Shown here piece by piece: positions 33,116-42,871 of a stretch of DNA of 64,000 nt (positions within the stretch are counted from its first letter, which is position 1; the number at the start of each line of letters is the position of its first letter). The notes under the pieces were generated by a model. It made no database searches and had not been told where the DNA came from. It saw nothing but the letters and a program-made list of their open reading frames with translations. This DNA is from Cyclobacteriaceae bacterium (GTDB taxonomy: Bacteria > Bacteroidota > Bacteroidia > Cytophagales > Cyclobacteriaceae): NCBI GenBank assembly GCA_019638275.1, contig JAHBUC010000004.1:62001-126000 (forward strand), written 5' to 3'. The position numbers and the translations under genes are program-made.

Positions 33116-36100
33116 ATGAAAAACCTCCCCTGGAAAAAGATTGCGATCGGTGTGATCGGTCTTGGTGTATTTGCTGTGGCTATGTTTTATGGAATAACCA
33201 GCACCGGTTCGCGAGAGCTCAAGGCTTCACTCAACCCGGCTTTTGCTGAATATATATCTTCTTATACATCCGGAGTTATCAGCTCATCCTCAACCATTCG
33301 CATTATGCTTGCAGCGAATGTAATAAATGAAGAGGTTGTCGGTACAGAGACAAATGCCCGCCTTTTTACCTTTTCACCTTCCCTCAAAGGAAAAACCGTT
33401 TGGCTTGACAAACGTACAGTTGAGTTCAGGCCTGAAGGAAGGTTGACCTCCGGACAGCGATATGAGGTAAATTTTAATCTGTCAAAATTAATAGAAGTCC
33501 CTTCGACCTTAGGTAATTTCATTTACACTTTCCAGGTAATTCCGCAGCATTACGAAATTTCAATTGAAAATGTAAAACCATACGTAAAGACGGAGCTTGT
33601 ACGCCAGAAAATTGAGGGCATTTTATTCACATCAGATTTTGCTGAAAGCACCTCTGTTGAGAAGATGCTTCTGGCACAACAAGATGGAAAATCGTTGACG
33701 ATAAATTGGAGCCATACCGGTGAGGGCAAGCAGCATGCCTTTGTGATTGAAGAGGTGACCAGAAAAGAATCGGCCTCCAAGGTAAACATATCCATAAATG
33801 GCGAACCTTTGGGTGTGAGTCAATCTTCATCACAGGAAGTTGAAATACCCGCGCTCAGCGATTTTAAGGTGATGAACGTGCGGGTTGATCAGGGAACAAC
33901 ACAGCACGTTGTGGTGCAGTTTTCTGACCCGCTAAGCGAAAAACAAAACCTGAACGGACTTATCCGTATTGCCGGATTATCCAGTCTTGATTTTGAAGTG
34001 CGCGATAATGAGGTGAAAGTATATCCATCCGTAAGGCAAAGCGGAACCAAAACCCTTACGGTTGAGGCGGGAATAAGAAATGTGCTGGATTATCGGATGA
34101 AAGAAGGTAGTTCGTTTGATGTGTTGTTTGAAGAAGTTAAACCTGCTGTACGCTTTGTGGGCAAGGGCACAATTTTGCCAAGCTCTGATGGGTTGATTTT
34201 ACCCTTTGAAGCGGTAAACCTGAAAGCTGTTGAGGTACAAATTATCCGGATTTTTGAACGAAACATTGTTCAGTTCCTGCAAGTTAACAGTTATGATGGA
34301 AGCTCGGAGTTGCGCAGGGTTGGCAAACCGGTATTAAAGAAAATGGTTTCGCTTGAAAGTTCGGGCGTTGCAGATTTGGGAAAATGGAACCGGTTTACAT
34401 TGGATTTAGCAACACTGATCAATACAGAGCCCGGAGCCATTTACCAGGTTCGGCTAAATGTTAAAAAAGCTTATACAACGCTTGCTTGCAATGAAGGAGA
34501 GGAAGCCGCAGAATCCGCATTTGAGCAGGAAGAAGATTGGTCGGAAGGTGATGGCGAATCAAGCTATTGGGATTCCTATGATGATTATTACTATGGCTAC
34601 GACTACGATTGGCGCGAGCGTGATAATCCTTGCCATTCATCGTACTACACCGGTCAGCGAAATATCAAACGAAATGTAATCGCTTCTGATCTTGGCTTAA
34701 TTGCAAAGCGAGGTGCCGATGGCAACACGGTAGTTTTTGTTACCGATCTTAAAACAACGCAGCCTCAGGCAGGTGTAACACTTGAGTTGTACAACTATCA
34801 ACAACAAGTTATCGGAACAGCTTCTACGGGCAGCGATGGTAAAGCGATAATCCAAAGCAATGAAATTCCATTTGCACTTGTAGCCAAAAGCGGTGCCCAA
34901 CGAGGGTACCTGAAACTTCCGGATGGCGAATCGCTTTCGTTGAGCAGTTTTGATGTAGGAGGTGAACGTGTAAATAAAGGATTGAAGGGAATGATATATG
35001 GCGAACGCGGTGTGTGGCGTCCGGGCGATTCTTTGTTTCTTACTTTTATTCTGGAAGATAAGCTGAAGCGATTACCAGCAACGCACCCCGTTGTTTTTGA
35101 ACTGCAAAACCCCCAAGGCCAGGTAACCAGCCGATTGGTTCGGTCTGCCAGCGAGAACGGATTTTACAAGTTTGCAACCGTAACAGCTGATGATGCACCA
35201 ACCGGAAACTGGACTGCGCGAGTAAAAGTTGGCGGAACGGAATTTTCTCAGTTGGTGAAGATCGAAACGGTTAAACCAAACCGGTTGAAAATCAATCTTG
35301 ATTTTGGTGTAGATAAGATTAAAGCCGGAACCAATAATATTTCGGGCGATTTAAAAGTGAATTGGCTTCATGGTGCACCGGGTAAAAACCTGATGGCTGA
35401 ATTTGAGGTGTTGCTTTCCAAAGCTGAAACAAAATTTGCACGATACCCGGACTATGTGTTTGAAGATCCATCGAAAGAATTTTATAGTGAAGCACAAACT
35501 ATTTTTAGTGGTTATACTGATGGCGAAGGAAATGCGCGCGTGAATTTTTCACTTGAACCAACTACCACTTCACCGGGTGCCTTGAGCGCCATTGTTCGCG
35601 GAAAAGTATTTGAAGAGAGCGGAAATTTTTCGATTGATCGTTTCAGTATTCCATATTATCCATACGCTTCATTTACCGGCATTCGTCTTCCATTAGGCGA
35701 TAAGGCAAGAGGCATGTTATTGACCGACACCACGCACACGGTTGATGTGGTAACCATCGATGCAGATGGTAATCCGGTTAACCGCGATCGAGTGGAGGTT
35801 TCTATTTACAAACTAAGATGGAGATCGTGGTGGGATAATACAGAAGAAAGCGCTGTGTACATGAGCGATTACTACAGTACATTAATAAGCAAAGGAACCA
35901 TTCGAACCAGTAATGGAAAAGGCCAGTGGAACTTTAAAATTAAATATCCCGATTGGGGCAGGTATCTGGTAAAGGCTTACGATCCTGTTTCAGGTCACTC
36001 AACAGCTAAAATTGTTTATATCGATTGGCCGGGATGGGCCGGTCGTGCACGCGGTGGCAGTGAAGGCGCTACTATGCTAACGTTCTCATCGGATAAAAGT

Positions 36101-38683
36101 AACTACACCATTGGTGAAAAGGCCAGTATTGTAATTCCAGGTAGCGGTGAAGGCCGTGCGTTGGTAAGTATTGAAAATGGCAGCCGTGTGTTGGAAAGTT
36201 ACTGGGTAGAAACCAAACAAGGTGATACGCCTTTTAATTTCACGGTCACTTCGGAAATGACCCCGAATGCCTTTGTTCATGTTACCCTTATTCAGCCTCA
36301 TGCACAAACCGTAAATGACTCACCCATTCGTATGTATGGCGTAATCCCAATAGGTGCTGAAGATCCGAAAACACATCTCGAACCTGAACTTACTATGCCC
36401 GATGTGCTGGAGCCTGGTCAGGAAGTTGTCATACGTGTATCGGAAAAATCGAAACGAAAAATGACCTATACGTTAGCGATTGTAGATGAGGGGTTGCTTG
36501 ACCTTACGCGATTTAAGACTCCCGATCCGTGGAAGCGCTTTTATGCACGTGAAGCATTGGGTGTAAAGACATGGGATTTATATGACAATGTGATGGGTGC
36601 CTTTGGTGCACGCATTGAACGATTACTTGCCATTGGCGGTGATATGGAGATGACGGCTGGTAAAGAAGACGATGCAAAAGCCAACCGCTTCAAACCCGTT
36701 GTGAAATTTTTTGGCCCCTTTACATTAACCGGAAGCAGCAAGGAGCATAAGTTCATTATGCCACAGTACATTGGTTCTGTTAAAACCATGTTGGTAGCTG
36801 GTTATGAAGGCGCTTACGGATCAGCAGAGAAAGCAACACCTGTACGTAAGCCATTGATGGTGCTGGCCACGTTGCCACGGGTATTGGGCCCCGAAGAAAA
36901 ATTGAAGCTACCGGTAACCTTGTTTACTATGGATAAAAATATCCGGAATGTAAAGGTTGAAGTAAAGGTGTCCGGACCGTTACAATTGAGTCAGGCTTCG
37001 CAACAGGTGAATATGGTTGATTCAGATCAAACTGTTGAGTTTGACCTTACCGTGTTGGGAACATTGGGTGTTGCCAAAGTGGAAGTAACGGCAACATCAG
37101 GAAATTTCAAGGCTACCGATGTAATTGAGATTGATGTACGCAATCCAAATCCTCCGGTAACACGAGTACAGGAGGCGCTGCTTGATGCAGGCAAAACCTG
37201 GAGTGCGTCCGTTACGCCTGTAGGTATGGTAGGTTCCAATTCAGCAACGCTTGAAGTGTCAAGTCTGCCACCGATTAACCTGGGCCAACGCATGCAATAT
37301 TTGTTGCAGTATCCGTATGGTTGTATTGAGCAGACCACTTCTTCCGTATTCCCACAATTATATCTGGATCAGGTGAAGGTATTGACCGATGCAGAGCGCA
37401 ATATGATTCAGTCGAATATTAAAGCGGGTATCGATCGACTTAAGTCATTCCATCAACGCGATGGTGGTTTTGGCTACTGGCCGGGTGCTGAAAATGCAGA
37501 TAGCTGGTCAACAACTTATGCCGGTCATTTTTTGGTGGAGGCCGAGAAGAAAGGATACTTGGTTCCTGCTGATATGCTGAGACGCTGGAAGAAATATCAG
37601 CGCAGTAAGGCGCAGGCGTGGCGCAGGAATCAGGAACAGTACAGCAGTGAATTGATACAAGCCTACAGACTTTATTCACTTGCACTCGCAGGTGATCCTG
37701 AACTTGGCGCCATGAACAGGTTGCGCGAGCAAGGAAACTTACCTGTTACCGCAGCCTGGATGCTGGCCGCAGCTTATGCCAAAGCGGGGCAACCAGAAGC
37801 AGCCAAAGCACTGGTTGATAAAATTCCTACGGTTGTCAAACCGTATCAGGAGATGGCATATACCTATGGATCGGATTTGCGCGACAAAGCCATTATTCTG
37901 GAAACACTTGTTTTGTTGGGAGATCGTACAAAAGGTTTTGAATTGCTGAAAGATATTTCTGCTTCATTAAGCAATTCATCATACTGGATGAGCACCCAAA
38001 CAGTTGCGTGGTGTTTGAAATCTGTTGGTGCATTTGCCGGAACAGAAAAGCGCGGCACGCTGAAGTTTACCTACTCGTATAATGGAAAAGATGTTTCGGC
38101 CAGCACCGAATTACCGATCGCGCAAGTTTCAATTCCGGTTGATGGTGTAAAGTCAAATGCGTTGAAAGTGGTGAGTGAGAGCGGAGGATCATTATTTGTT
38201 CGGATAATTTCAGAAGGAACACCTGCACGTGGTGATGAGACAGAAGAATCCAATAGTCTGAATTTGAGTATTGTGTACACCGATGTGGAAGGCAGACCGC
38301 TTGATCCTAGCTCATTGGAGCAAGGAAAAGAGTTTATTGCATCCGTTACAATTTCAAATCCCGGAACAAGAGGTGTATATAAAAACCTGGCATTGAATCA
38401 AATCTTTCCTTCTGGCTGGGAGATTAATAACCTGAGATTGGATGAAGCGGAAAGTCGGTTAGGTGGTGATGTGCCAACCTACCAGGATATTCGGGATGAT
38501 CGCGTGTATACGTATTTTGATCTGGGGGTTAACCAACGTAAAACATTTCAGGTAATGCTTACAGCGAGCTATGCGGGTACGTATTACTTACCGGCTGTAA
38601 GTTGTGAAGCCATGTACGACAGGTCGATATATGCGCGCAGAAAAGGACAAGTAGTTCAGGTTGTTAAACCTTCAGGAATATAA
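33116..38683 (+). CDS. Bacterial alpha-2-macroglobulin family protein
   Basis: 1855 aa, the largest gene here. The N-terminal hydrophobic segment (about 8-27) is a signal anchor without lipobox. MG-type beta domains follow, then the typical VRVDQGTTQHVVVQFSDPL and MIYGERGVWRPGDSLFLTFIL (MG3/bait-region entry). The thioester domain has an intact motif Y-G-C-I-E-Q at Cys1403 to Gln1406, then GGFGYWPG. Residues about 461-510 are an acidic, Tyr-rich insert (DDYYYGYDYDWRERDNPC). Such proteins trap attacking proteases in the periplasm and act with PBP1C, whose gene is two genes on. The start of this three-gene operon. Confidence 0.92.
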   Translation: MKNLPWKKIAIGVIGLGVFAVAMFYGITSTGSRELKASLNPAFAEYISSYTSGVISSSSTIRIMLAANVINEEVVGTETNARLFTFSPSLKGKTVWLDKRTVEFRPEGRLTSGQRYEVNFNLSKLIEVPSTLGNFIYTFQVIPQHYEISIENVKPYVKTELVRQKIEGILFTSDFAESTSVEKMLLAQQDGKSLTINWSHTGEGKQHAFVIEEVTRKESASKVNISINGEPLGVSQSSSQEVEIPALSDFKVMNVRVDQGTTQHVVVQFSDPLSEKQNLNGLIRIAGLSSLDFEVRDNEVKVYPSVRQSGTKTLTVEAGIRNVLDYRMKEGSSFDVLFEEVKPAVRFVGKGTILPSSDGLILPFEAVNLKAVEVQIIRIFERNIVQFLQVNSYDGSSELRRVGKPVLKKMVSLESSGVADLGKWNRFTLDLATLINTEPGAIYQVRLNVKKAYTTLACNEGEEAAESAFEQEEDWSEGDGESSYWDSYDDYYYGYDYDWRERDNPCHSSYYTGQRNIKRNVIASDLGLIAKRGADGNTVVFVTDLKTTQPQAGVTLELYNYQQQVIGTASTGSDGKAIIQSNEIPFALVAKSGAQRGYLKLPDGESLSLSSFDVGGERVNKGLKGMIYGERGVWRPGDSLFLTFILEDKLKRLPATHPVVFELQNPQGQVTSRLVRSASENGFYKFATVTADDAPTGNWTARVKVGGTEFSQLVKIETVKPNRLKINLDFGVDKIKAGTNNISGDLKVNWLHGAPGKNLMAEFEVLLSKAETKFARYPDYVFEDPSKEFYSEAQTIFSGYTDGEGNARVNFSLEPTTTSPGALSAIVRGKVFEESGNFSIDRFSIPYYPYASFTGIRLPLGDKARGMLLTDTTHTVDVVTIDADGNPVNRDRVEVSIYKLRWRSWWDNTEESAVYMSDYYSTLISKGTIRTSNGKGQWNFKIKYPDWGRYLVKAYDPVSGHSTAKIVYIDWPGWAGRARGGSEGATMLTFSSDKSNYTIGEKASIVIPGSGEGRALVSIENGSRVLESYWVETKQGDTPFNFTVTSEMTPNAFVHVTLIQPHAQTVNDSPIRMYGVIPIGAEDPKTHLEPELTMPDVLEPGQEVVIRVSEKSKRKMTYTLAIVDEGLLDLTRFKTPDPWKRFYAREALGVKTWDLYDNVMGAFGARIERLLAIGGDMEMTAGKEDDAKANRFKPVVKFFGPFTLTGSSKEHKFIMPQYIGSVKTMLVAGYEGAYGSAEKATPVRKPLMVLATLPRVLGPEEKLKLPVTLFTMDKNIRNVKVEVKVSGPLQLSQASQQVNMVDSDQTVEFDLTVLGTLGVAKVEVTATSGNFKATDVIEIDVRNPNPPVTRVQEALLDAGKTWSASVTPVGMVGSNSATLEVSSLPPINLGQRMQYLLQYPYGCIEQTTSSVFPQLYLDQVKVLTDAERNMIQSNIKAGIDRLKSFHQRDGGFGYWPGAENADSWSTTYAGHFLVEAEKKGYLVPADMLRRWKKYQRSKAQAWRRNQEQYSSELIQAYRLYSLALAGDPELGAMNRLREQGNLPVTAAWMLAAAYAKAGQPEAAKALVDKIPTVVKPYQEMAYTYGSDLRDKAIILETLVLLGDRTKGFELLKDISASLSNSSYWMSTQTVAWCLKSVGAFAGTEKRGTLKFTYSYNGKDVSASTELPIAQVSIPVDGVKSNALKVVSESGGSLFVRIISEGTPARGDETEESNSLNLSIVYTDVEGRPLDPSSLEQGKEFIASVTISNPGTRGVYKNLALNQIFPSGWEINNLRLDEAESRLGGDVPTYQDIRDDRVYTYFDLGVNQRKTFQVMLTASYAGTYYLPAVSCEAMYDRSIYARRKGQVVQVVKPSGI

Positions 38684-38686
38684 ATT

Positions 38687-39124
38687 ATGAAGAGATTTGG
38701 AAACGTGATTCTTTTGGTGGTAGCCGCGCTGATTTCAGATTCCGTATCAGCGCAATCAAAAACGGAGAAATATGTTCTTAGTCTTTCCAAGCGAAAGTTT
38801 GATTGGTTGATTCAAAAGCAACGCGATTCGCTTGAGCTGTTGCTGGACGATCGATTGATGTACATTCACTCAAACGGATGGAGCCAATCGAAAAAGGAAG
38901 TATTTGATGACATGCAATCCGGTAAATTGATTTACAAACAGATAGAGTTGAAAGAAACACAAGTAAGGTTATACCAGAATACGGCTGTTGTTACCGGTAC
39001 CGGCAGGTTTATGGGATCGCGGGAAGGAAATGAGTTTGATCTTCCGCTATCGTACACTGAGGTATATGTAAAGAAGGGAAACAGATGGCTTCTGGTTTCC
39101 CGTCACGCCAATCGTTTGCCATGA
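38687..39124 (+). CDS. Exported NTF2-like protein (DUF4440 type)
   Basis: 145 aa with a signal peptide (VILLVVAALISDSVSAQ). The mature part has the cone-shaped NTF2 pattern: RKFDWLIQKQRDSLELLLDDRLMYIHSNGW, then VRLYQNTAVVTGTGRFMG and the closing YTEVYVKKGNRWLLVSRHANRLP. No catalytic residue is evident; such domains often bind small ligands or stabilise partners. It is separated by three and four bases from its neighbours, so it is co-translated between the macroglobulin and pbpC. Confidence 0.8.
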   Translation: MKRFGNVILLVVAALISDSVSAQSKTEKYVLSLSKRKFDWLIQKQRDSLELLLDDRLMYIHSNGWSQSKKEVFDDMQSGKLIYKQIELKETQVRLYQNTAVVTGTGRFMGSREGNEFDLPLSYTEVYVKKGNRWLLVSRHANRLP

Positions 39125-39128
39125 TGCG

Positions 39129-41498
39129 ATGAAGCGAGTTAGTTGGAGAAGTTGGATTGCGATAGGTGTTCTGCTGATTTCATGCATGGCGTATTATTTC
39201 GCTTTGCCGGAAACCCTGTTTGATGATCCATACTCAACCGTGTTGGAAGATCGCGAGGGAGAGTTAATGGCGGCTACCATTGCAAAGGATGGCCAATGGC
39301 GGTTTCCACAACTTGATACGGTTCCGGATAAGTTTATTCAGGCCATCATATATTTTGAAGATAAACGCTTCTATCAACATTGGGGTGTAGATGCCCGGGC
39401 CATGGCACGCGCCATCCGGCAAAATATGGCTGCCGGAAAAGTGGTGAGCGGAGGCAGCACCCTCTCCATGCAGGTTATTCGCTTGTCGCGGAAAGGAAGG
39501 TCAAGAACATATTTTGAAAAGCTGTACGAAGTAGTCTTAGCCACGGGACTTGAACTGCGGTATTCCAAAGCTGAGATACTCACGTTGTATGCTTCGCATG
39601 CTCCATTTGGTGGGAATGTGGTTGGATTGGAGGCAGCATGTTGGAGATACTTTAGTCGCAATGTTCAGGAGCTTTCGTGGGGAGAAGCTGCCCTGTTGGC
39701 CGTATTGCCTAATTCGCCAGCATTGATACATCCGGGCAAAAACCGTGATCAGCTACTTTTAAAACGAAATGCTTTACTGGATAAACTTCATCGAGCCGGA
39801 GTGATTGATGAGTTTACGTGCTCTTTGGCTAAAGAAGAAAATATTCCCGATCAACCTGCCGCACTTCCACGATATGCCCGCCATATGTTGCAACGTATCG
39901 TGCGTGATGGTTACGGACAAACACGTGTTCGTTCTACAGTAAGCATTGGCTTGCAAAGAAGAGTAGAGCAAATCGTGCAGGATCATCATAAGCAATTGGC
40001 AGGCAATCAAATTTACAATGCGGCTGCTTTGGTGTTGGATGTTGAAACCGGGGAAGTGGTTGCCTATGTTGGCAATACGGATGTTGAAGAGCCGGGTTAT
40101 CATGGAGAAGAAGTTGATATTACCAATGCACCGAGAAGTACCGGCAGTATTTTAAAACCATTCCTGTATGCTGCCATGCTGGATGAAGGTAAACTGCTTC
40201 GCAATACCCTGGTGCCCGATGTGCCCACGGTTATTGATGGATTTTCTCCCAAAAACTTCAAGCGCGAATTTGATGGGGCTGTTCCGGCAAGTCAGGCGCT
40301 TATTCGTTCATTGAATGTTCCTGCAGTACACATGTTACGCGATTATCGTTATGAAAAATTCCATGCTGTATTGCAGCGGCTGGGCATGACATCCTTAAAT
40401 CATCCACCGGATCATTACGGCTTGTCGCTCATACTGGGTGGAGCGGAAGGAAAGCTATGGGATGTTACAGGCATGTATGCGTCAATGGCACGTGTTTTAA
40501 ACCGGTATTTTATTCGCACCGGTGATCGAAGATATTTTGAAAATGATTTTCATGCACCAACGTACAGGCAGAAAAAACCTGCTCCGGATGAATCTTCGTC
40601 TAAAACTGATCCATCATCGCTGCTCAGCGCATCGGCTATCTATCAAACAGTTGATGTGCTCAAAGAAGTTTACCGCCCCGGTGAAGAAACAGGCTGGCGA
40701 AATTTCTACAGCGCAAAAAAAATCGCCTGGAAAACCGGCACCAGCTTTGGTCATCGCGATGGCTGGGCGGTTGGGGTAACGCCACAATATGCCATTGGTG
40801 TTTGGGTGGGCAATGCCGATGGAGAAGGCAGACCCGGACTTACCGGAACGGAAGCAGCAGCCCCGATCATGTTTGATATTTTTTCCATGTTGCCCGGCAA
40901 TGCCTGGTTTCAGGAACCATACCTCGAAATGCAGCAAATTGCAGTTTGCAGCAAAAGCGGTTTACGGGTAGGTGAGTATTGCGAGGTAGCTGATACAACC
41001 TGGGTTTCTTCAAAAGGATTGGATACCCGCGCATGCACAACCCATAAACGGGTTCACCTTACTCCCGATTTAAAGTATCGCGTACACGCTGGTTGTACTG
41101 CCGTGGGCGACATGGTTAGTTTGAATTGGTTTGTGCTTCCTCCCCTGCAAGAGCATTACTATAAGCCCCGAAATGTGAGTTACAGGACTTTACCACCCTT
41201 TCGGGCGGATTGCGGAGACCAGGGTGGCTTGGTTGCAATGGAACTTGTATATCCGAAGCCAAACGCCAGGATTTTTATACCAAGAGACCTGGATGGTACC
41301 CCCGGAAGTGCCGTTTTTGAGCTTGCCCACAGGAGTGCTTCAGCAACGGTGCATTGGCACCTTGATGGTGAATACCTTGGAAATACAGCCAAAAATCACC
41401 GTTTTGCCCTGAATCCGGGCGAGGGAAGGCATACCTTGACCCTGGTGGATGATGCCGGGATATTGTTGGAGAGTCAGTTTGAGGTCTTTTCAAAGTGA
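39129..41498 (+). CDS. pbpC: Penicillin-binding protein 1C (glycosyltransferase/transpeptidase)
   Basis: 789 aa. N-terminal membrane anchor (about 8-25). The GT51 domain has YFEDKRFYQHWGVDARAMARA (catalytic Glu77) and GGSTLSMQVIRL. The transpeptidase has the S-x-x-K box in RSTGSILKPFLYA, an SLN motif in IRSLNVPAVHML, and the KTG box in WKTGTSFGHRDGWAVG. The C-terminal PBP1C-specific beta domain begins near residue 690. It polymerises and may crosslink glycan strands. The pairing with alpha-2-macroglobulin is the same as yfhM-pbpC of E. coli. Confidence 0.93.
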   Translation: MKRVSWRSWIAIGVLLISCMAYYFALPETLFDDPYSTVLEDREGELMAATIAKDGQWRFPQLDTVPDKFIQAIIYFEDKRFYQHWGVDARAMARAIRQNMAAGKVVSGGSTLSMQVIRLSRKGRSRTYFEKLYEVVLATGLELRYSKAEILTLYASHAPFGGNVVGLEAACWRYFSRNVQELSWGEAALLAVLPNSPALIHPGKNRDQLLLKRNALLDKLHRAGVIDEFTCSLAKEENIPDQPAALPRYARHMLQRIVRDGYGQTRVRSTVSIGLQRRVEQIVQDHHKQLAGNQIYNAAALVLDVETGEVVAYVGNTDVEEPGYHGEEVDITNAPRSTGSILKPFLYAAMLDEGKLLRNTLVPDVPTVIDGFSPKNFKREFDGAVPASQALIRSLNVPAVHMLRDYRYEKFHAVLQRLGMTSLNHPPDHYGLSLILGGAEGKLWDVTGMYASMARVLNRYFIRTGDRRYFENDFHAPTYRQKKPAPDESSSKTDPSSLLSASAIYQTVDVLKEVYRPGEETGWRNFYSAKKIAWKTGTSFGHRDGWAVGVTPQYAIGVWVGNADGEGRPGLTGTEAAAPIMFDIFSMLPGNAWFQEPYLEMQQIAVCSKSGLRVGEYCEVADTTWVSSKGLDTRACTTHKRVHLTPDLKYRVHAGCTAVGDMVSLNWFVLPPLQEHYYKPRNVSYRTLPPFRADCGDQGGLVAMELVYPKPNARIFIPRDLDGTPGSAVFELAHRSASATVHWHLDGEYLGNTAKNHRFALNPGEGRHTLTLVDDAGILLESQFEVFSK

Positions 41499-41558
41499 TA
41501 AATATCTGATATGTAATGTTTTAAACGTATATATTTAATTCTATATTTGATGTATAGC

Positions 41559-41566
41559 TATCTTTG
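41559..41566 (+). promoter_or_regulatory. -7 promoter box of the OmpA-family gene
   Basis: TATCTTTG matches TAnnTTTG exactly, 25 bases before the ATG, in a strongly A/T-rich gap after pbpC. It indicates that the OmpA-family gene is transcribed separately. Confidence 0.55.
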
Positions 41567-41591
41567 TAGCTGTTAATAAACCCTGTCACTA

Positions 41592-42809
41592 ATGAAAAAG
41601 TGCTATTTTTTTGGTTTAGTCGGGCTTCTGATTTTCCAATCAGCTTTTAAAGCCCCGGGTCAATTACCTGATCCGCAGTACCCCAACTATGTTGTAATTG
41701 GTGCATTTGAGTTCAAGAAGAATGCAGTAAAATTTACGAGCAAAGCCTCTTCTGAGTTTAAGGCAACGTATGAGGTTAATCCCAACAGGAATCTTTATTA
41801 CGTATACATTCTGAAGACGGGCAACCGCCAGGAAGCAATTGCCGAAGCGCTTCGCTTGCAGGCCAACTCACCTTACACGGATACCTGGGTTTATAGTGGA
41901 CCGCTGGGGAGCGATAAGGGCATCGTGCGCGGAAGCGATATAAATCCGGTAACGGAACAGGCCATAGTATCCGTTACACCAACTGACTCTCCTGTTTCTA
42001 ATCCGGAGGTTTCCAAAGAAGAAAAAGAAGAAGTTGAGGAGTCAGGCGAAGAAGTTTCAACGAACAAGATTGCTGATGAGCCGATACCTGTAGCCGCCAA
42101 TACCGAGAAGCAGAAGAATTTTTTCTTTAAGATTTACCGCGCTGATAATAATTCAGCACAAGAAGGTAATGTTGATGTGATTGATGTGGAGCGTTTGCGC
42201 AAGCTTGGAACGTATGAGGGAAACAAAGCTGTGCAGGTTACCTCACCGGGTACTGCTTCGGGTAACATTACATTATTGTGCGAGGTATTCGGATACCGTA
42301 AAGTCCAGAAGAATATAAATTTTTCAAACCCTGAGGGTGAGGATATTGCATTTCAGGATAACACCTACCAGGTACCTTTTGAGTTGGTACGATTACAAAA
42401 GGGTGACATTGCTGTTATGTATAATGTGTACTTCTTTAAAGATGCGGCCGTTATGCGTCCGGAATCGCGGTGGGAAGTGAACAACTTGCTGGAAATGCTC
42501 AATGAAAATCCAAAGTATAAAATCAAAATCCACGGCCATACAAACGGAAACGCTTCCGGTAAAATTATTTCAAAAACCGATAAGTCTGATAACTTCTTTT
42601 CATTAACAAATACAAAAGATGGGTTTGGATCGGCAAAAAAATTGTCGGAAGAGCGGGCCACCATTATTCGTGATTATTTGGTTGCCAACGGAATTGATGC
42701 ATCGCGCATGCATGTTAAAGCTTGGGGTGGAAAACGACCTGTGGTAGATAAAATGCATACTCAGGCACAAAACAATGTGCGTGTTGAAATAGAAATTTTA
42801 GAAAACTAA
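41592..42809 (+). CDS. OmpA-family protein with an N-terminal SPOR-like domain
   Basis: 405 aa with a signal peptide. Residues about 29-115 (NYVVIGAFEFKKNAVKFTSKA to DTWVYSGP) look like a SPOR fold. An acidic linker follows (SKEEKEEVEESGEE), then a beta domain of PEGA or carboxypeptidase type. The OmpA C-terminal peptidoglycan-binding domain starts near 275 (DAAVMRPESRWEVNNLLEMLNENPKYKIKIHGHTN) and ends with NNVRVEIEILEN. A 25-residue loop is inserted between the 'GHTN' strand and the helix. It probably links envelope and wall. The gene ends with a strong terminator. Confidence 0.87.
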   Translation: MKKCYFFGLVGLLIFQSAFKAPGQLPDPQYPNYVVIGAFEFKKNAVKFTSKASSEFKATYEVNPNRNLYYVYILKTGNRQEAIAEALRLQANSPYTDTWVYSGPLGSDKGIVRGSDINPVTEQAIVSVTPTDSPVSNPEVSKEEKEEVEESGEEVSTNKIADEPIPVAANTEKQKNFFFKIYRADNNSAQEGNVDVIDVERLRKLGTYEGNKAVQVTSPGTASGNITLLCEVFGYRKVQKNINFSNPEGEDIAFQDNTYQVPFELVRLQKGDIAVMYNVYFFKDAAVMRPESRWEVNNLLEMLNENPKYKIKIHGHTNGNASGKIISKTDKSDNFFSLTNTKDGFGSAKKLSEERATIIRDYLVANGIDASRMHVKAWGGKRPVVDKMHTQAQNNVRVEIEILEN

Positions 42810-42826
42810 AAGCAGTTTTTTAGCGC

Positions 42827-42862
42827 AAAGAGCTCCGCAACTTTGTGGGGCTCTTTGTTTTT
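42827..42862 (+). terminator. Rho-independent terminator after the OmpA-family gene
   Basis: 12-bp stem AAAGAGCTCCGC/GTGGGGCTCTTT with two G-U pairs, loop AACTTT, then GTTTTTA. It also separates the convergent TPR gene, whose stop codon lies about ten bases beyond. Confidence 0.88.
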
Positions 42863-42871
42863 ACAATCGAA

